64,000 bases of DNA, from the NCBI RefSeq assembly GCF_020524045.1, contig NZ_JAIVKL010000010.1, forward strand, positions 1-64,000. The letters are read 5' to 3'. A program made the position numbers and the translations under genes. Shown one piece after another: positions 45,612 through 54,275 of this stretch (its first letter is position 1; each line of letters starts with the position of its first letter). The notes beneath the pieces were generated by a model. It searched no databases. It was not told the origin of the DNA and worked only from the letters and a program-made list of their open reading frames with translations. Source of the DNA: Metabacillus litoralis (GTDB taxonomy: Bacteria; Bacillota; Bacilli; Bacillales; Bacillaceae).

Positions 45612-45650
45612 AAAAAGGATGCTGATTATAACGTAATCAGCATCCTTTTT
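45612..45650. terminator. Bidirectional terminator between yhfH and the LacI-type gene
   Basis: AAAAAGGATGCTGATTA (45612-45628) pairs perfectly with TAATCAGCATCCTTTTT (45634-45650) around a 5-nt loop. Confidence 0.9.
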
Positions 45651-46668
45651 ATGATGTCGCAACTAGATTTCTACGAAACATTGTAGAATCTCGTAATGCT
45701 AGCTTTGAAGCAAACTCGTGTTTTTCGAAAGAACGATATTGCTTTTTATGTATTTTTTCATAAATCACATCCATTGCCTTCGAAGCCATTTCCTCTACTG
45801 GCAGTATAACGGTAGTAACCCTAGGTTCAAGTAACTCTGTTATCTCCATATTGTCATAACCAACAATAGCAAGATCGTCTGGTAAGCTCCACCCTGCCTT
45901 TTTTGCTTCAGCAATAATTCCAGCAGCAACTGCATCACTACCAGCAAAAATGGCTGTGGGACATATTTTCAAGTTCTCTATTTCTCTAAATAATCGTTTT
46001 CCATCACCAACAGTGGAAACCCTTTCAAAATAGAGTTTACTTTGAAAATTAGCACCAGCTTCTTCAAGAGCCGCTTTAAATCCCTGCTTTCTAGCTGTCA
46101 TTCCCTCACTTATATGTCCATTTGAGCAATACGCTATATGTGTATGTCCCCTTTCAAGCAAATGCTTTGCAATCATATAACCACTTTTTGCTTGATTAAT
46201 ATACACCATAGGTATTTCAGCTTGCTCCACAACTTCATTACAAAGAACAATTGGACCATAATTCAAATAAGAATCTATAATCGACCAATCGTTTTCAATA
46301 GATGTCATTATCACTCCATCAACCTGCTTCGTTTTAAGGAGGTTTAAATAACTTCTTTCTTTTTGTTTTGAGAATTGTGTTTGACAAATAATTAACTGAT
46401 AGCCTTTTGCAGAAGCGGCCATTTCTAAAATTTCTATGAGCTGACTAAAAAATGGTGTCGATATTTTTGGAATTAATACAGCAATGATCTCAGACTTCTG
46501 ATTTCTTAAACTTCTTGCAGCTGAATTCGGAACATACCCCAAATGTTCCATTGCCTGCTGAACAAGCTTTTTCTTTTCATCAGAAACATAAGGATGATCA
46601 TTCAATACTCTTGATACCGTTGTTCTCGATAAACCCGCTAGCTTCGCGACATCTTCAATGGTAGACAA
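45649..46668 (-). CDS. LacI-family transcriptional regulator
   Basis: 339 residues from a TTG start at 46668 with GGGAGGGAG 5 nt upstream; the longer ATG-started form has no ribosome site and its first 21 residues do not look like the family. The N-terminal helix-turn-helix is STIEDVAKLAGLSRTTVSRV, followed by LNDHPYVSDE. The periplasmic-binding-protein-like sensor domain runs from residue about 60 (IAVLIPKISTPFFSQ) to the end. It would regulate sugar or nucleoside catabolism. No obvious target operon lies beside it. TGAAA-N6-TTTCA at 46743-46758 is a possible operator. Confidence 0.9.
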   Translation of the reverse strand: MSTIEDVAKLAGLSRTTVSRVLNDHPYVSDEKKKLVQQAMEHLGYVPNSAARSLRNQKSEIIAVLIPKISTPFFSQLIEILEMAASAKGYQLIICQTQFSKQKERSYLNLLKTKQVDGVIMTSIENDWSIIDSYLNYGPIVLCNEVVEQAEIPMVYINQAKSGYMIAKHLLERGHTHIAYCSNGHISEGMTARKQGFKAALEEAGANFQSKLYFERVSTVGDGKRLFREIENLKICPTAIFAGSDAVAAGIIAEAKKAGWSLPDDLAIVGYDNMEITELLEPRVTTVILPVEEMASKAMDVIYEKIHKKQYRSFEKHEFASKLALRDSTMFRRNLVATS

Positions 46669-46965
46669 AATTTCTCCCTCCCCATAGGCTCTATGTTGCC
46701 CACCTTGTTTGACCTTTGGAAACGTTTTCATATTTAATTATATGAAAATATCATTTCAATTTCAATCTTTTTTTACATGAATTGTTAATTTAACGTCATT
46801 TACAAACAGTTTAAAATAAAGCTATTAGGATTAAAAAGAGTTCTTTCCCTTTAATGACAATAGGATGATGCACTAGGAAAGTCTATGTTTCTTTGCCATT
46901 CGAGCCGATGGCGCCTGGAGGTAGACACTAAAGTAAGCAAAAATTTATTTCTTTCTTATCTAGTA
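46669..46965. other. Gene-free stretch upstream of the LacI-type gene
   Basis: About 300 bp with the weak TGAAA-N6-TTTCA palindrome at 46743-46758. Near 46890-46925 there is a GC-richer remnant that may be a decayed repeat. Nothing else. Confidence 0.4.
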
Positions 46966-47013
46966 AAAAAGATGATCTTAGTGCTACACCTTTAGCACTA
47001 AGACCATCTTTTT
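46966..47013 (-). terminator. Terminator of guaC
   Basis: AAAAAGATGATCTTAGTGCT (46966-46985) pairs with AGCACTAAGACCATCTTTTT (46994-47013) with one mismatch, 90 nt past the guaC stop. Confidence 0.85.
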
Positions 47014-47102
47014 ATGATTCATTTTCTGCTCTGACCTAAACAATGTTTTTGAAAGGCTGTAGATCCTTTTGAAAAGAATAGCCATGTTTTCAGAAAGGGA
47101 AC

Positions 47103-48086
47103 TTAATATACTTTATCACCATTAAAAATTGAATTTTTTACAACAACATAATCAACATGTCGAATGGCATCAAGATTTGTTCCACCTGCATAAGAGATAG
47201 ATGATTGTAGATCTTGTTCCATTTCTGTTAATGTATCTTGCAAAGAACCTTTATGCTCTACAAACATTTTTTTACCCTCTACATTTTTCTTTTCGCCTTT
47301 TTGAAATTCTGAAGCTGATCCAAAATATTCTTTAAAAAGCTTGCCATCTTTCTCAGTTGTTTGTCCTGGAGATTCTTCATGACCTGCAAATAATGAACCG
47401 ATCATAACCATTGAAGCACCAAAACGAATCGATTTTGCAATATCACCATGAGTTCTGATACCACCATCTGCTATGATTGGTTTGCTTGCAGCTTTTGCAC
47501 ACCAACGAAGTGCTGCGAGTTGCCATCCTCCTGTACCAAATCCAGTTTTGATTTTAGTAATACATACCTTTCCAGGTCCTATTCCAACCTTTGTAGCATC
47601 TGCACCAGCATGTTCTAGTTCTCTTACAGCTTCAGGTGTTCCTACATTTCCTGCAATAACAAAACTCTTTGGTAAGTGCTTCTTAATATGCTGAATCATT
47701 TCAATCACTGCTTTTGAATGACCATGTGCAATATCTATTGTGATAAATTCTGGAATTAGGTTTTCATTAGATAAATTTTCAACAAAACGATATTCCTCTT
47801 CTTTAACACCTACACTAATTGATGCGATTAACCCACGAGATTTCATATCTTTAATAAACTTCTCTCTTTTTTCAGGTTCAAAACGGTGCATCACATAGAA
47901 ATAACCGTTTTCCGCTAAGTAAATCGCAATTTTTTCATCTATAATAGTCTGCATGTTTGCAGGCACAACTGGTAACTTAAATTGATGTCCACCTAGAGTA
48001 ATACTTGTATCACATTCTGATCGACTATTCACAACACATTTTGCCGGAATTAATTGAATATCTTCGTAATCAAACACATTTTCCAT
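47103..48086 (-). CDS. guaC: GMP reductase
   Basis: 327 residues from the ATG at 48086, 6 nt after AGGGGTG. An IMPDH/GMPR barrel without CBS domains. The catalytic cysteine is in [17 protein letters not shown] near residue 174. [22 protein letters not shown] (about 146-167, here as [12 protein letters not shown]) and the GMPR-specific end [18 protein letters not shown] are present. It reduces GMP to IMP with NADPH in purine salvage. Monocistronic, with PurR-like boxes upstream. Confidence 0.95.
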   Translation of the reverse strand: MENVFDYEDIQLIPAKCVVNSRSECDTSITLGGHQFKLPVVPANMQTIIDEKIAIYLAENGYFYVMHRFEPEKREKFIKDMKSRGLIASISVGVKEEEYRFVENLSNENLIPEFITIDIAHGHSKAVIEMIQHIKKHLPKSFVIAGNVGTPEAVRELEHAGADATKVGIGPGKVCITKIKTGFGTGGWQLAALRWCAKAASKPIIADGGIRTHGDIAKSIRFGASMVMIGSLFAGHEESPGQTTEKDGKLFKEYFGSASEFQKGEKKNVEGKKMFVEHKGSLQDTLTEMEQDLQSSISYAGGTNLDAIRHVDYVVVKNSIFNGDKVY

Positions 48087-48099
48087 ATATAGCACCCCT

Positions 48100-48143
48100 A
48101 AAAACGAATATTAAAATATAATTGTTATATATTGTTCGTACAT
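48100..48143. promoter_or_regulatory. PurR-type double box upstream of guaC
   Basis: AAAACGAATATT (box 1, CGAA at 48105-48108) and ATTGTTCGTACAT (box 2, TTCG at 48135-48138) face each other with 26 nt between the cores. Bacillus PurBoxes are inverted, CGAA-centred, with about 24-25 nt between cores. guaC is in the B. subtilis PurR regulon. Confidence 0.6.
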
Positions 48144-48261
48144 TAGGTAATTTACATGAATTTTTCTTCCATGTCAAAGTATTTTACGATTTTTTGTAAA
48201 TTCCTATGTAGCGAGACTATCATTAAGTATTCGTAGATAATAACTATTCATACCTTTTTAT

Positions 48262-48420
48262 AGGCTGTTTCGTAAACTTTGTTGTTTTTGTTTCATTGCG
48301 ATGTAGAAACTCGGGTTCCACGGGGAGTAAGCTCCGAGACTCCTCAGCAACGCTTGCTCGATTCTCAACACTTTCTCTATTCCCGTAGAAAGTCTTAGTT
48401 CTTCCTCTCCATTCCACTCA
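48262..48420 (-). repeat. Repeat R2, diverged full-length copy, with an R3 fragment at its left
   Basis: Read on the minus strand 48294-48420 begins AGTGGAATGGAGAGGAAG and keeps GGAGTCTCGGAGCTTACTC and a final TACATCGCAATG. A GGCTGTTTCGTAAACTTTG fragment of repeat R3 precedes it at 48262-48280. A palindromic terminator follows at 48474. Confidence 0.6.
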
Positions 48421-48473
48421 TTTTAAAAATAGGATTCAAAATCAAAAATCTATTTATGATAGATTGCAATAAA

Positions 48474-48527
48474 AACCCGAACGATTAGGTGGGAAATTAA
48501 TTCAAATATCACCTAATCATTCGAGTT
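48474..48527 (-). terminator. Palindromic terminator-like element, copy 2 (downstream of the Amt-MCP gene)
   Basis: AACCCGAACGATTAGGTG pairs with CACCTAATCATTCGAGTT around a loop with AATTAATTC. On the minus strand a GGGTTTTTATT run follows. It lies 114 nt past the Amt-MCP stop. Confidence 0.75.
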
Positions 48528-48640
48528 TATCTTTAGTTTATACTATTGTTCCAGCCTTACGTAAACCTAATATTATCTATGTTTATAACTCAAATATTTT
48601 AACAGTTCATCTAAAGTAAAAACTTACTATCTTAACGATT

Positions 48641-50932
48641 TTAAAGAGATTCAGCTGTTTTAAATTTGATAACCGAGCGATGCAATTTCTCATTTTGCAT
48701 TTTCATCTTATTTATTTTTTCTACCATTTCAAAGGTTGATTCAAGATTCATTTTCATATTTTGATAAACATGGTTCATTCGAGAAGACATTTCTTTGAAA
48801 CTATCTTGTTGTTCATATCTTTTTTCTTGAATGGTTGCCGTATCTTTATTTACTCGTTCCAAAGTGACAAGAAATTCTTTCATGAATGCTGTAACTGAAA
48901 AAACCTTCTCATCGATTAATCGAAATCGTTTTGGCATCTTTATTAGTTCATTACTTAAAAGCTCAATTTTTGCAGATAATTCAACAACTTCAGAAAACCC
49001 TTGTGTTGTTTCATTCGTAGTTGTTGTAATGATTTCTCGTATATCCTCTGTTGCAAGCTTCGATTTCAAAGCAAGCTTTTTAATTTCATTCGCTACGATC
49101 GTAAATCCTCTTCCAGCTTCACCAGCTCTTGCCGCTTCAATGCTTGCGTTTAATGAAAGTAAATTGATTTGATCAGAAACTTCTGAAATAATATCAACCA
49201 TTTGTTTACTTTCATTAGCATCACTCGTGATTTTTTCAATATTTTCATGAAAAGAATTCATTTTATTGTTCACATCTGTATTGATGTCACTAACTTCATG
49301 AACAAATGAAGAAATATTGCTAACTTCTTCCTGAATCCAACTTAATTGGTCACCTATTTGTTCAATAGCAGAAAATGCTTGTTGAATTTCTGCAATAACT
49401 TGATTTTCAACCTCGATTTCCTTTTCTATCCATTTTTCTGAGTCTTCCACAAATGCATACGTTTCCTCAATTTCCTCCATTTGCAAACTTGCATTCTGCT
49501 TTGATTTTTCACTTAATGTTAAAACATGATCTGTTGTGTTAAGTACATAAGATGTTTGTGTTTTCACTTTATGAACAAGCTCATTTAATGTACCTAAAAC
49601 GGTATTAAACGCTTCGTTTAACTCTGCCATATCTTCGCCTGGCTCATAAACAATTTTCTTCGTTAAATCACCCTTTGCCGCAGCAATTTCATTCATCGCC
49701 ACAATTGTATCTAAAACAGAAATAGATGCACCATGTTCACTTACATTTAACCCAATCTCTTCTTCTTCTTTACCAACTCTTATTTTCATAGTAAATTTCA
49801 TTACTCCATAGATTAAAAGCCCCATTCCAAAAGCCCAAACAAAAGCTGTTCCTATTCCAAGAAGCTGTACACCAATTTGTTCTAATCTTGTCGAACGAGC
49901 AAGGTTTTCTAAAGGAGCAAATAATGCCAATGCAAGTGTTCCCCATGCGCCACATACACCATGAACAGCAATTGAACCTATTGCATCATCAATCTTAAAT
50001 ACTGAATCGATCGTTCTTATAGAAAATACAACAATGATACCACTAATCGCTCCAATGATTAACGCAAATTCAGGTGTTAAAATATTTGCTCCAGCTGTTA
50101 CTGATACTAAACCTGCTAAAATACCATTAAGTATATCCTCCACCTGAGGTCTTTTATCTAGTATCCAACTAATGAATAAAGCGGCCAATCCACCACTTAC
50201 AGCACCAAAGTGTGTATTTAATGAAATAAGTGCAATATTTACATCAGCCACACCTGTTGAGCCAGCATTAAATCCAAACCAACCTAGCCACAAAATAAAT
50301 ACACCTGTCACTGCTAGTACTGCGTTAGACATCGCGAATTTCCTACTTTTACCATCAGTTGTATATTTACCAATTCTAGGTCCAACAATGATCGCTGCTG
50401 CTAAAGCTACCCATCCACCAATTGAATGAACAACTGTAGAACCAGCAAAATCTATAAAGCCTAACTTTTCTAACCATCCCTGGCTTTCTCCATTCCACAA
50501 ACTCCCCCAAGCCCAGTGACCAAATATCGGATAAATGAGTCCACTTATCATGATCGTACCAATTATGTAAGCACTAAATTTAACTCGTTCTGCAATAGCT
50601 CCTGAAACAATTGTAGCGGCGGTACCAGCAAAAACAATTTGAAATAAAAGAAATGCCCAATTATAAGGATCTTCCTCTAAGCCTTGTAATAGAAATCCTT
50701 CAGCTCCAAACAAGCCTGATACAGAATCACCAAACATTAGCGCAAAACCTACTAATGCAAACACAACTGTTGTTATCAACAAATCAATCACATTCTTTAG
50801 AGCTACATTTATCGAATTTTTTGCTCGTACTAGTCCCGCTTCAAGCAAAGTAAATCCTGCCTGCATAAAAAATACCAAAAATGTAGCTATAACGATCCAT
50901 AAAATATTTACATTCAGTATAATTGTCTCCAT
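48641..50932 (-). CDS. Ammonium transporter fused to a methyl-accepting chemotaxis signalling domain
   Basis: 763 residues. Residues 1-385 are a complete Amt transporter with 11 predicted helices; both pore histidines are kept ([10 protein letters not shown] near 168, [12 protein letters not shown] near 325). The canonical Amt tail GLNVSEHGA sits near 398. After it comes a HAMP-like stretch ([17 protein letters not shown], then [20 protein letters not shown], about 418-465). A long coiled coil follows, then the MCP hairpin tip [20 protein letters not shown] near 580-600. There is no separate extracellular sensor, so the transporter itself is the likely sensor. Two TnrA-like boxes lie upstream. 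No nrgB/PII gene follows. Confidence 0.93.
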   Translation of the reverse strand: METIILNVNILWIVIATFLVFFMQAGFTLLEAGLVRAKNSINVALKNVIDLLITTVVFALVGFALMFGDSVSGLFGAEGFLLQGLEEDPYNWAFLLFQIVFAGTAATIVSGAIAERVKFSAYIIGTIMISGLIYPIFGHWAWGSLWNGESQGWLEKLGFIDFAGSTVVHSIGGWVALAAAIIVGPRIGKYTTDGKSRKFAMSNAVLAVTGVFILWLGWFGFNAGSTGVADVNIALISLNTHFGAVSGGLAALFISWILDKRPQVEDILNGILAGLVSVTAGANILTPEFALIIGAISGIIVVFSIRTIDSVFKIDDAIGSIAVHGVCGAWGTLALALFAPLENLARSTRLEQIGVQLLGIGTAFVWAFGMGLLIYGVMKFTMKIRVGKEEEEIGLNVSEHGASISVLDTIVAMNEIAAAKGDLTKKIVYEPGEDMAELNEAFNTVLGTLNELVHKVKTQTSYVLNTTDHVLTLSEKSKQNASLQMEEIEETYAFVEDSEKWIEKEIEVENQVIAEIQQAFSAIEQIGDQLSWIQEEVSNISSFVHEVSDINTDVNNKMNSFHENIEKITSDANESKQMVDIISEVSDQINLLSLNASIEAARAGEAGRGFTIVANEIKKLALKSKLATEDIREIITTTTNETTQGFSEVVELSAKIELLSNELIKMPKRFRLIDEKVFSVTAFMKEFLVTLERVNKDTATIQEKRYEQQDSFKEMSSRMNHVYQNMKMNLESTFEMVEKINKMKMQNEKLHRSVIKFKTAESL

Positions 50933-50975
50933 AATTCAACAGTTCCCTTCTGATGATAAGTAATATTACCTATAA

Positions 50976-50992
50976 TGTTATATAATATATCA
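50976..50992. promoter_or_regulatory. TnrA/GlnR-like box, proximal
   Basis: TGTTATATAATATATCA matches TGTNANAWWWTNTNACA at all constrained positions but one. It lies 44 nt upstream of the Amt-MCP start codon, so it may overlap the promoter. AT-richness raises the chance of coincidence. Confidence 0.5.
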
Positions 50993-51035
50993 TCCAGTGT
51001 GAAAATGGGGAATTTTCTGAAAAAATATTTTTTTT

Positions 51036-51052
51036 AGTTAGAAATTATAACA
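51036..51052. promoter_or_regulatory. TnrA/GlnR-like box, distal
   Basis: On the minus strand TGTTATAATTTCTAACT matches TGTNANAWWWTNTNACA except for the last base. It is 104-120 nt upstream of the start codon, a usual place for TnrA activation. Centre-to-centre distance from the proximal box is 60 bp. Confidence 0.6.
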
Positions 51053-51139
51053 CCAATTTGTAAAAAATGTAATTTTTGTTGATGGATAACAAAAAGGTAT
51101 TAGATTCATAAAAGGAAAAGAGAATCATTCAAAATTACA

Positions 51140-51177
51140 AAAAGCTGATACTCAAGATTTATTGAGCATCAGCTTTT
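51140..51177 (-). terminator. Terminator of the DeoR-family gene
   Basis: AAAAGCTGATACTCAA (51140-51155) pairs with TTGAGCATCAGCTTTT (51162-51177) with one mismatch, 80 nt past the stop. Confidence 0.8.
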
Positions 51178-51257
51178 ATCATTTTTACTTTCCCCTATCG
51201 AAGCGAAGCATGGAGTAAACAATAACAATGTTTTTAAAAAACGTTTAACTATATATT

Positions 51258-52004
51258 TTATACGAAAATGATCTCCGTTTTTTCCTTGTATTTTTGCAAT
51301 TGAATGGTAGGTTCTCCAGTAGTAATAATTTTTGCTTCTTCAATTCGTGAAAACTTTGAAAAAGAAACTTCTCCAAATTTAGTATGGTCTGCTAATATAT
51401 AAGATTCTCGTGATAAATGAATAGCTCTTTCCTTGATCTGAGCTTCTTCAGGATCTGGTGTTGTGAATCCAAGGTCATAATGAATAGCATTTGTCCCCAT
51501 AAAACATTTATCAAAACGGTAATTTTTCAAACTAGTATAAGCATCTCGACCAATCGTTGCTTTGGTCACTTTTTTTACATAACCTCCTATAAAATACGTT
51601 GTAAAATCTTTATCTAGTAATGCTTCTAAGTGATCTACTCCATTTGTGACCACAACAATATCCTTTTGTTTTAAATAGCTTATCATCTGATATGTTGTCG
51701 TTCCAGCATCTAAATATATACAATCACCTTCATGTACTAATTCTGCTGCAAATTGAGCAATAAGTCCTTTTTCCTCAAAGTTTTTAGTTGTTTTCTCATT
51801 TACACTAGGTTCTTCTCGTTTACTTTGTACTAACGAAGCTCCTCCGTGAACCCGTTTTAAATAGTTTTGTTTCTCTAATTGATCAAGATCACGTCTTAAC
51901 GTTGATTCAGATGTATTTGTTAGATCTACTAACTCCTGAAGCTTGACATTTTTTTTTGCTTTTAAAAGATCTAATATAATTTGATGTCTTTCAGATACAA
52001 GCAT
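51258..52004 (-). CDS. DeoR-family transcriptional regulator
   Basis: 248 residues. The N-terminal helix-turn-helix is VKLQELVDLTNTSESTLRRD, followed by LDQLEKQNYLKRVHGGA (residues 20-56). The sugar-phosphate-sensing domain has YLDAGTTTYQMISYLKQ near 97, VTNGVDHLEALL and the final DHTKFGEVSFSKFSRIEEAK. It probably binds a sugar phosphate and controls a sugar operon, but none lies next to it; the gene is orphaned. The ATG follows GGGAGG. A perfect palindrome lies just upstream and may be its own operator. Confidence 0.92.
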   Translation of the reverse strand: MLVSERHQIILDLLKAKKNVKLQELVDLTNTSESTLRRDLDQLEKQNYLKRVHGGASLVQSKREEPSVNEKTTKNFEEKGLIAQFAAELVHEGDCIYLDAGTTTYQMISYLKQKDIVVVTNGVDHLEALLDKDFTTYFIGGYVKKVTKATIGRDAYTSLKNYRFDKCFMGTNAIHYDLGFTTPDPEEAQIKERAIHLSRESYILADHTKFGEVSFSKFSRIEEAKIITTGEPTIQLQKYKEKTEIIFV

Positions 52005-52019
52005 GCTCTAACCTCCCTA

Positions 52020-52033
52020 AATACCGCGGTATT
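52020..52033. promoter_or_regulatory. Perfect palindrome upstream of the DeoR-family gene
   Basis: AATACCGCGGTATT is a perfect 14-bp palindrome, GC-rich at the centre in an AT-rich region, 16 nt upstream of the regulator start and just before its ribosome site. It suits an autoregulatory operator; this is inference. Confidence 0.5.
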
Positions 52034-52090
52034 ACTTATCAATTTATTTTTTATCAGTCAATTTATTTCACCTTAAAAAGGTATCATAAT

Positions 52091-52288
52091 ATGTTTAATA
52101 AGTCTTTCATTGTGTGCATCATTATCTTCATTCTAATAGTTTATAAGAAAAAATGCATAGTAAATTTTGTAAGTAGTGAGGTCATATCTGAAGGAATACT
52201 TTTTATTTTCAACTGTACTACAACTATTATGATAACCTTATCCTCTGGCTTTAAGCCGTTATTTAAACAGCTAAAAAAGAGGCTGTGA
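52091..52288 (+). CDS. Possible small membrane protein
   Basis: 65 codons, with a hydrophobic N-terminus (FIVCIIIFILIVY, residues 6-18) followed by a second hydrophobic stretch (ILFIFNCTTTIMITL) and a basic end (KPLFKQLKKRL). The start has an AAAAAGG site about 9 nt upstream. The ORF ends 24 nt before a palindromic terminator whose T-run is on the plus strand, which supports transcription. I do not recognise a family and a chance ORF in AT-rich DNA is about equally likely. Confidence 0.35.
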   Translation: MFNKSFIVCIIIFILIVYKKKCIVNFVSSEVISEGILFIFNCTTTIMITLSSGFKPLFKQLKKRL

Positions 52289-52311
52289 CATAAGTAATAA
52301 AGCTAATGATA

Positions 52312-52366
52312 AACCCGAATTATTAGGTGATATATCAATTAATCATTCGCCTAATAGTTCGGGTTT
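52312..52366 (+). terminator. Palindromic terminator-like element, copy 3
   Basis: AACCCGAATTATTAGGTGA pairs with CGCCTAATAGTTCGGGTT around a loop with ATCAATTAA. A TTTTTATTTG run follows on the plus strand. Stem and loop match copies 28979 and 48474. Confidence 0.75.
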
Positions 52367-52420
52367 TTATTTGCTGTCTTAGATTTATTTTTTAATTTTG
52401 GAAACTATTTTTAAGAACTT

Positions 52421-52551
52421 AGTGGAATGGAGCGGAAGACACTCGACTCCTGCGGGTGCAGAGGAAAGGCTGAGACCCCACAGGCGCGAAGTGCCGAGGA
52501 GGCTCAGCTTCCTCCCTGGCGAATGGAGTGTCTGCAGCGCAATGGAACGAA
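52421..52551 (+). repeat. Repeat R2, full-length copy
   Basis: AGTGGAATGGAGCGGAAGAC begins the unit. The core GAGACCCCACAGGCGC, GCCGAGGAGGCT is shared with repeat R1. It ends GTGTCTGCAGCGCAATGG. GAACTTA precedes and follows the unit, a possible short target duplication. A 62-codon minus-strand ORF within it is a by-product. Confidence 0.8.
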
Positions 52552-52642
52552 CTTATTTTTTTCAGCATAACTGAATTTAAACTTATTCGTCTTATTGCAT
52601 CACTCATTTATTTATGTCCCATTCTCTTTTTAAAATCTTTTC

Positions 52643-54115
52643 TTATAATTTAGGAGCTACTCTATACTTCGTTCCTTGCTCATAGGAATAAGCAATCTCA
52701 ATCAAGGTCGGTTCACTAAAAGCTATACCTGAAAACGTGATACCAACTGGCTCACCTTCATTTGTATAGCCTGCTGGTACAGTTATGGACGGATATCCCG
52801 CTACTGCAGGTAGAAGTGCACCTAAGTTATTTGGAAAAACAATGGCATCTAGTTGATGTTCTTCCATAACAGCATCAATACCTTGCTTTCTAGCCAAATA
52901 ATAATCCTTTTCAAGACTATTAAGGTAAGTAGGATCCGTTAAATTTCCACTTGTTTCGTTTGAATCAAGAAAAAGTTTTTGACCATATTTTAATGCTTTT
53001 TCACCAAGTTGTTCATTCTTTTGGATCACATCAGAAAGTGTACGAACTCCTAAAGAAGAATCTACATTTTTTAAATATGCCTCTAAATCTGCTTTAAATT
53101 CATATAAAAGAACATTGATATCCCACTCTTCATTTGTTGAAGAAATAACAATTGGATCAATAACCTCTGCTCCAAGCTCTGTCAATTTTTCAATCGCACT
53201 ATTCATCACTGCAAGCTGTGACTCAGTTAGCTCATCAAAATATGTTTCGCGAGCTATACCGATTTTCTTACCCTTTAATCCGTCTAACTTAAGAAATTCG
53301 GTAAAATCGACAGACAGTAGTTCATTACTTAGTGTAATCGGATCTTTCTCATCTGTTCCTTGTAAAACATTAAGAAGAATAGCAGCATCAGCTACTGTTC
53401 TTGCCATAGGACCTGCTGTATCTTGAGTATGAGAAATTGGTATAATACCTGTTCTACTGATTAACCCAACAGTAGGCTTAATTCCCACTATAGAGTTCTG
53501 ACTTGCAGGACTTAGTATTGATCCACATGTTTCTGTTCCTACTGATACAGTTGCTAAATTTGCTGCAATTGCTGCTCCTGATCCTGCACTTGATCCTCCA
53601 ACAATAAACCTCTCCCCATAAGGATTTAATGTTTGTTCACCTCTTGAGCTATAGCCAGTAGGCATATCCTCAGCAATAAAATTTGCCCACTCTGTTAAGT
53701 TTGTTTTCCCTAAAATGACTGCACCAGCTTCACGCAATTTCTTTGCAACAGTCGCATCATCTTGTGCATATGAATTAGCTAATACGAGAGAACCTGCACT
53801 TGTATGCATTTTATCTCCTGTATCAATATTATCCTTGATAACAACAGGTATACCATGTAAAGGGCCACGACTACCTTTCGTTTTTCTTTCATAATCAAGA
53901 GCTGCTGCTATTTGTAGTGCTTCTGGATTAACTTCTATCATCGAGTTAATCGAAGGACCTGATTGATCTATTTCTGATATTCTAGATAAATAGATAAGAA
54001 CTAATTCTTTCGATGAAATTTCATTATTTTGTAGTTTTGTTTGAATATCATTAATTGTTGCGTCAATAATCCAATCATTTTTTAATTGTTCTAATTGCTT
54101 ATTTTTCATCGACAT
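52643..54115 (-). CDS. Amidase signature family protein
   Basis: 490 residues. The catalytic triad is recognisable: lysine in IPVVIKDNIDT near residue 90, cis-serine in IVGGSSAGSGAAIAAN near 171, and nucleophile serine in GTETCGSILSPASQNSIVG near 190. The family (GatA-like) hydrolyses amides. The position of the nucleophile motif (GSILSPAS instead of GSIRCPA) marks it as a distinct subfamily rather than GatA. No signal peptide is evident. It lies downstream of hemH, separated by a terminator, in the place where hemY is found in B. subtilis. Substrate unknown. Confidence 0.9.
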   Translation of the reverse strand: MSMKNKQLEQLKNDWIIDATINDIQTKLQNNEISSKELVLIYLSRISEIDQSGPSINSMIEVNPEALQIAAALDYERKTKGSRGPLHGIPVVIKDNIDTGDKMHTSAGSLVLANSYAQDDATVAKKLREAGAVILGKTNLTEWANFIAEDMPTGYSSRGEQTLNPYGERFIVGGSSAGSGAAIAANLATVSVGTETCGSILSPASQNSIVGIKPTVGLISRTGIIPISHTQDTAGPMARTVADAAILLNVLQGTDEKDPITLSNELLSVDFTEFLKLDGLKGKKIGIARETYFDELTESQLAVMNSAIEKLTELGAEVIDPIVISSTNEEWDINVLLYEFKADLEAYLKNVDSSLGVRTLSDVIQKNEQLGEKALKYGQKLFLDSNETSGNLTDPTYLNSLEKDYYLARKQGIDAVMEEHQLDAIVFPNNLGALLPAVAGYPSITVPAGYTNEGEPVGITFSGIAFSEPTLIEIAYSYEQGTKYRVAPKL

Positions 54116-54237
54116 TTTACCCCCTATATAAACTAACTTTTACTTTCATTTAGAATACATTATTTCGGTAATCGAATAAAGTATATAGATAGTTATATCA
54201 TTGTAGCAGTTATCTATACTACTTAAAAATCTCAATA

Positions 54238-54267
54238 AAAAAAGCAATGGAGCTCCACTGCTTTTTT
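54238..54267 (-). terminator. Terminator of hemEH
   Basis: AAAAAGCAATGGAGCTCCACTGCTTTTTT-type hairpin: AAAGCA(A)TGGAG pairs with CTCCA(C)TGCTTT with a T-run, directly before the hemH stop on the minus strand. Confidence 0.85.
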
Positions 54268-54275
54268 CGTTTATA

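Noticed and set aside
52419-52607. Minus-strand 62-codon ORF
   Set aside because: It is the translation of repeat R2.
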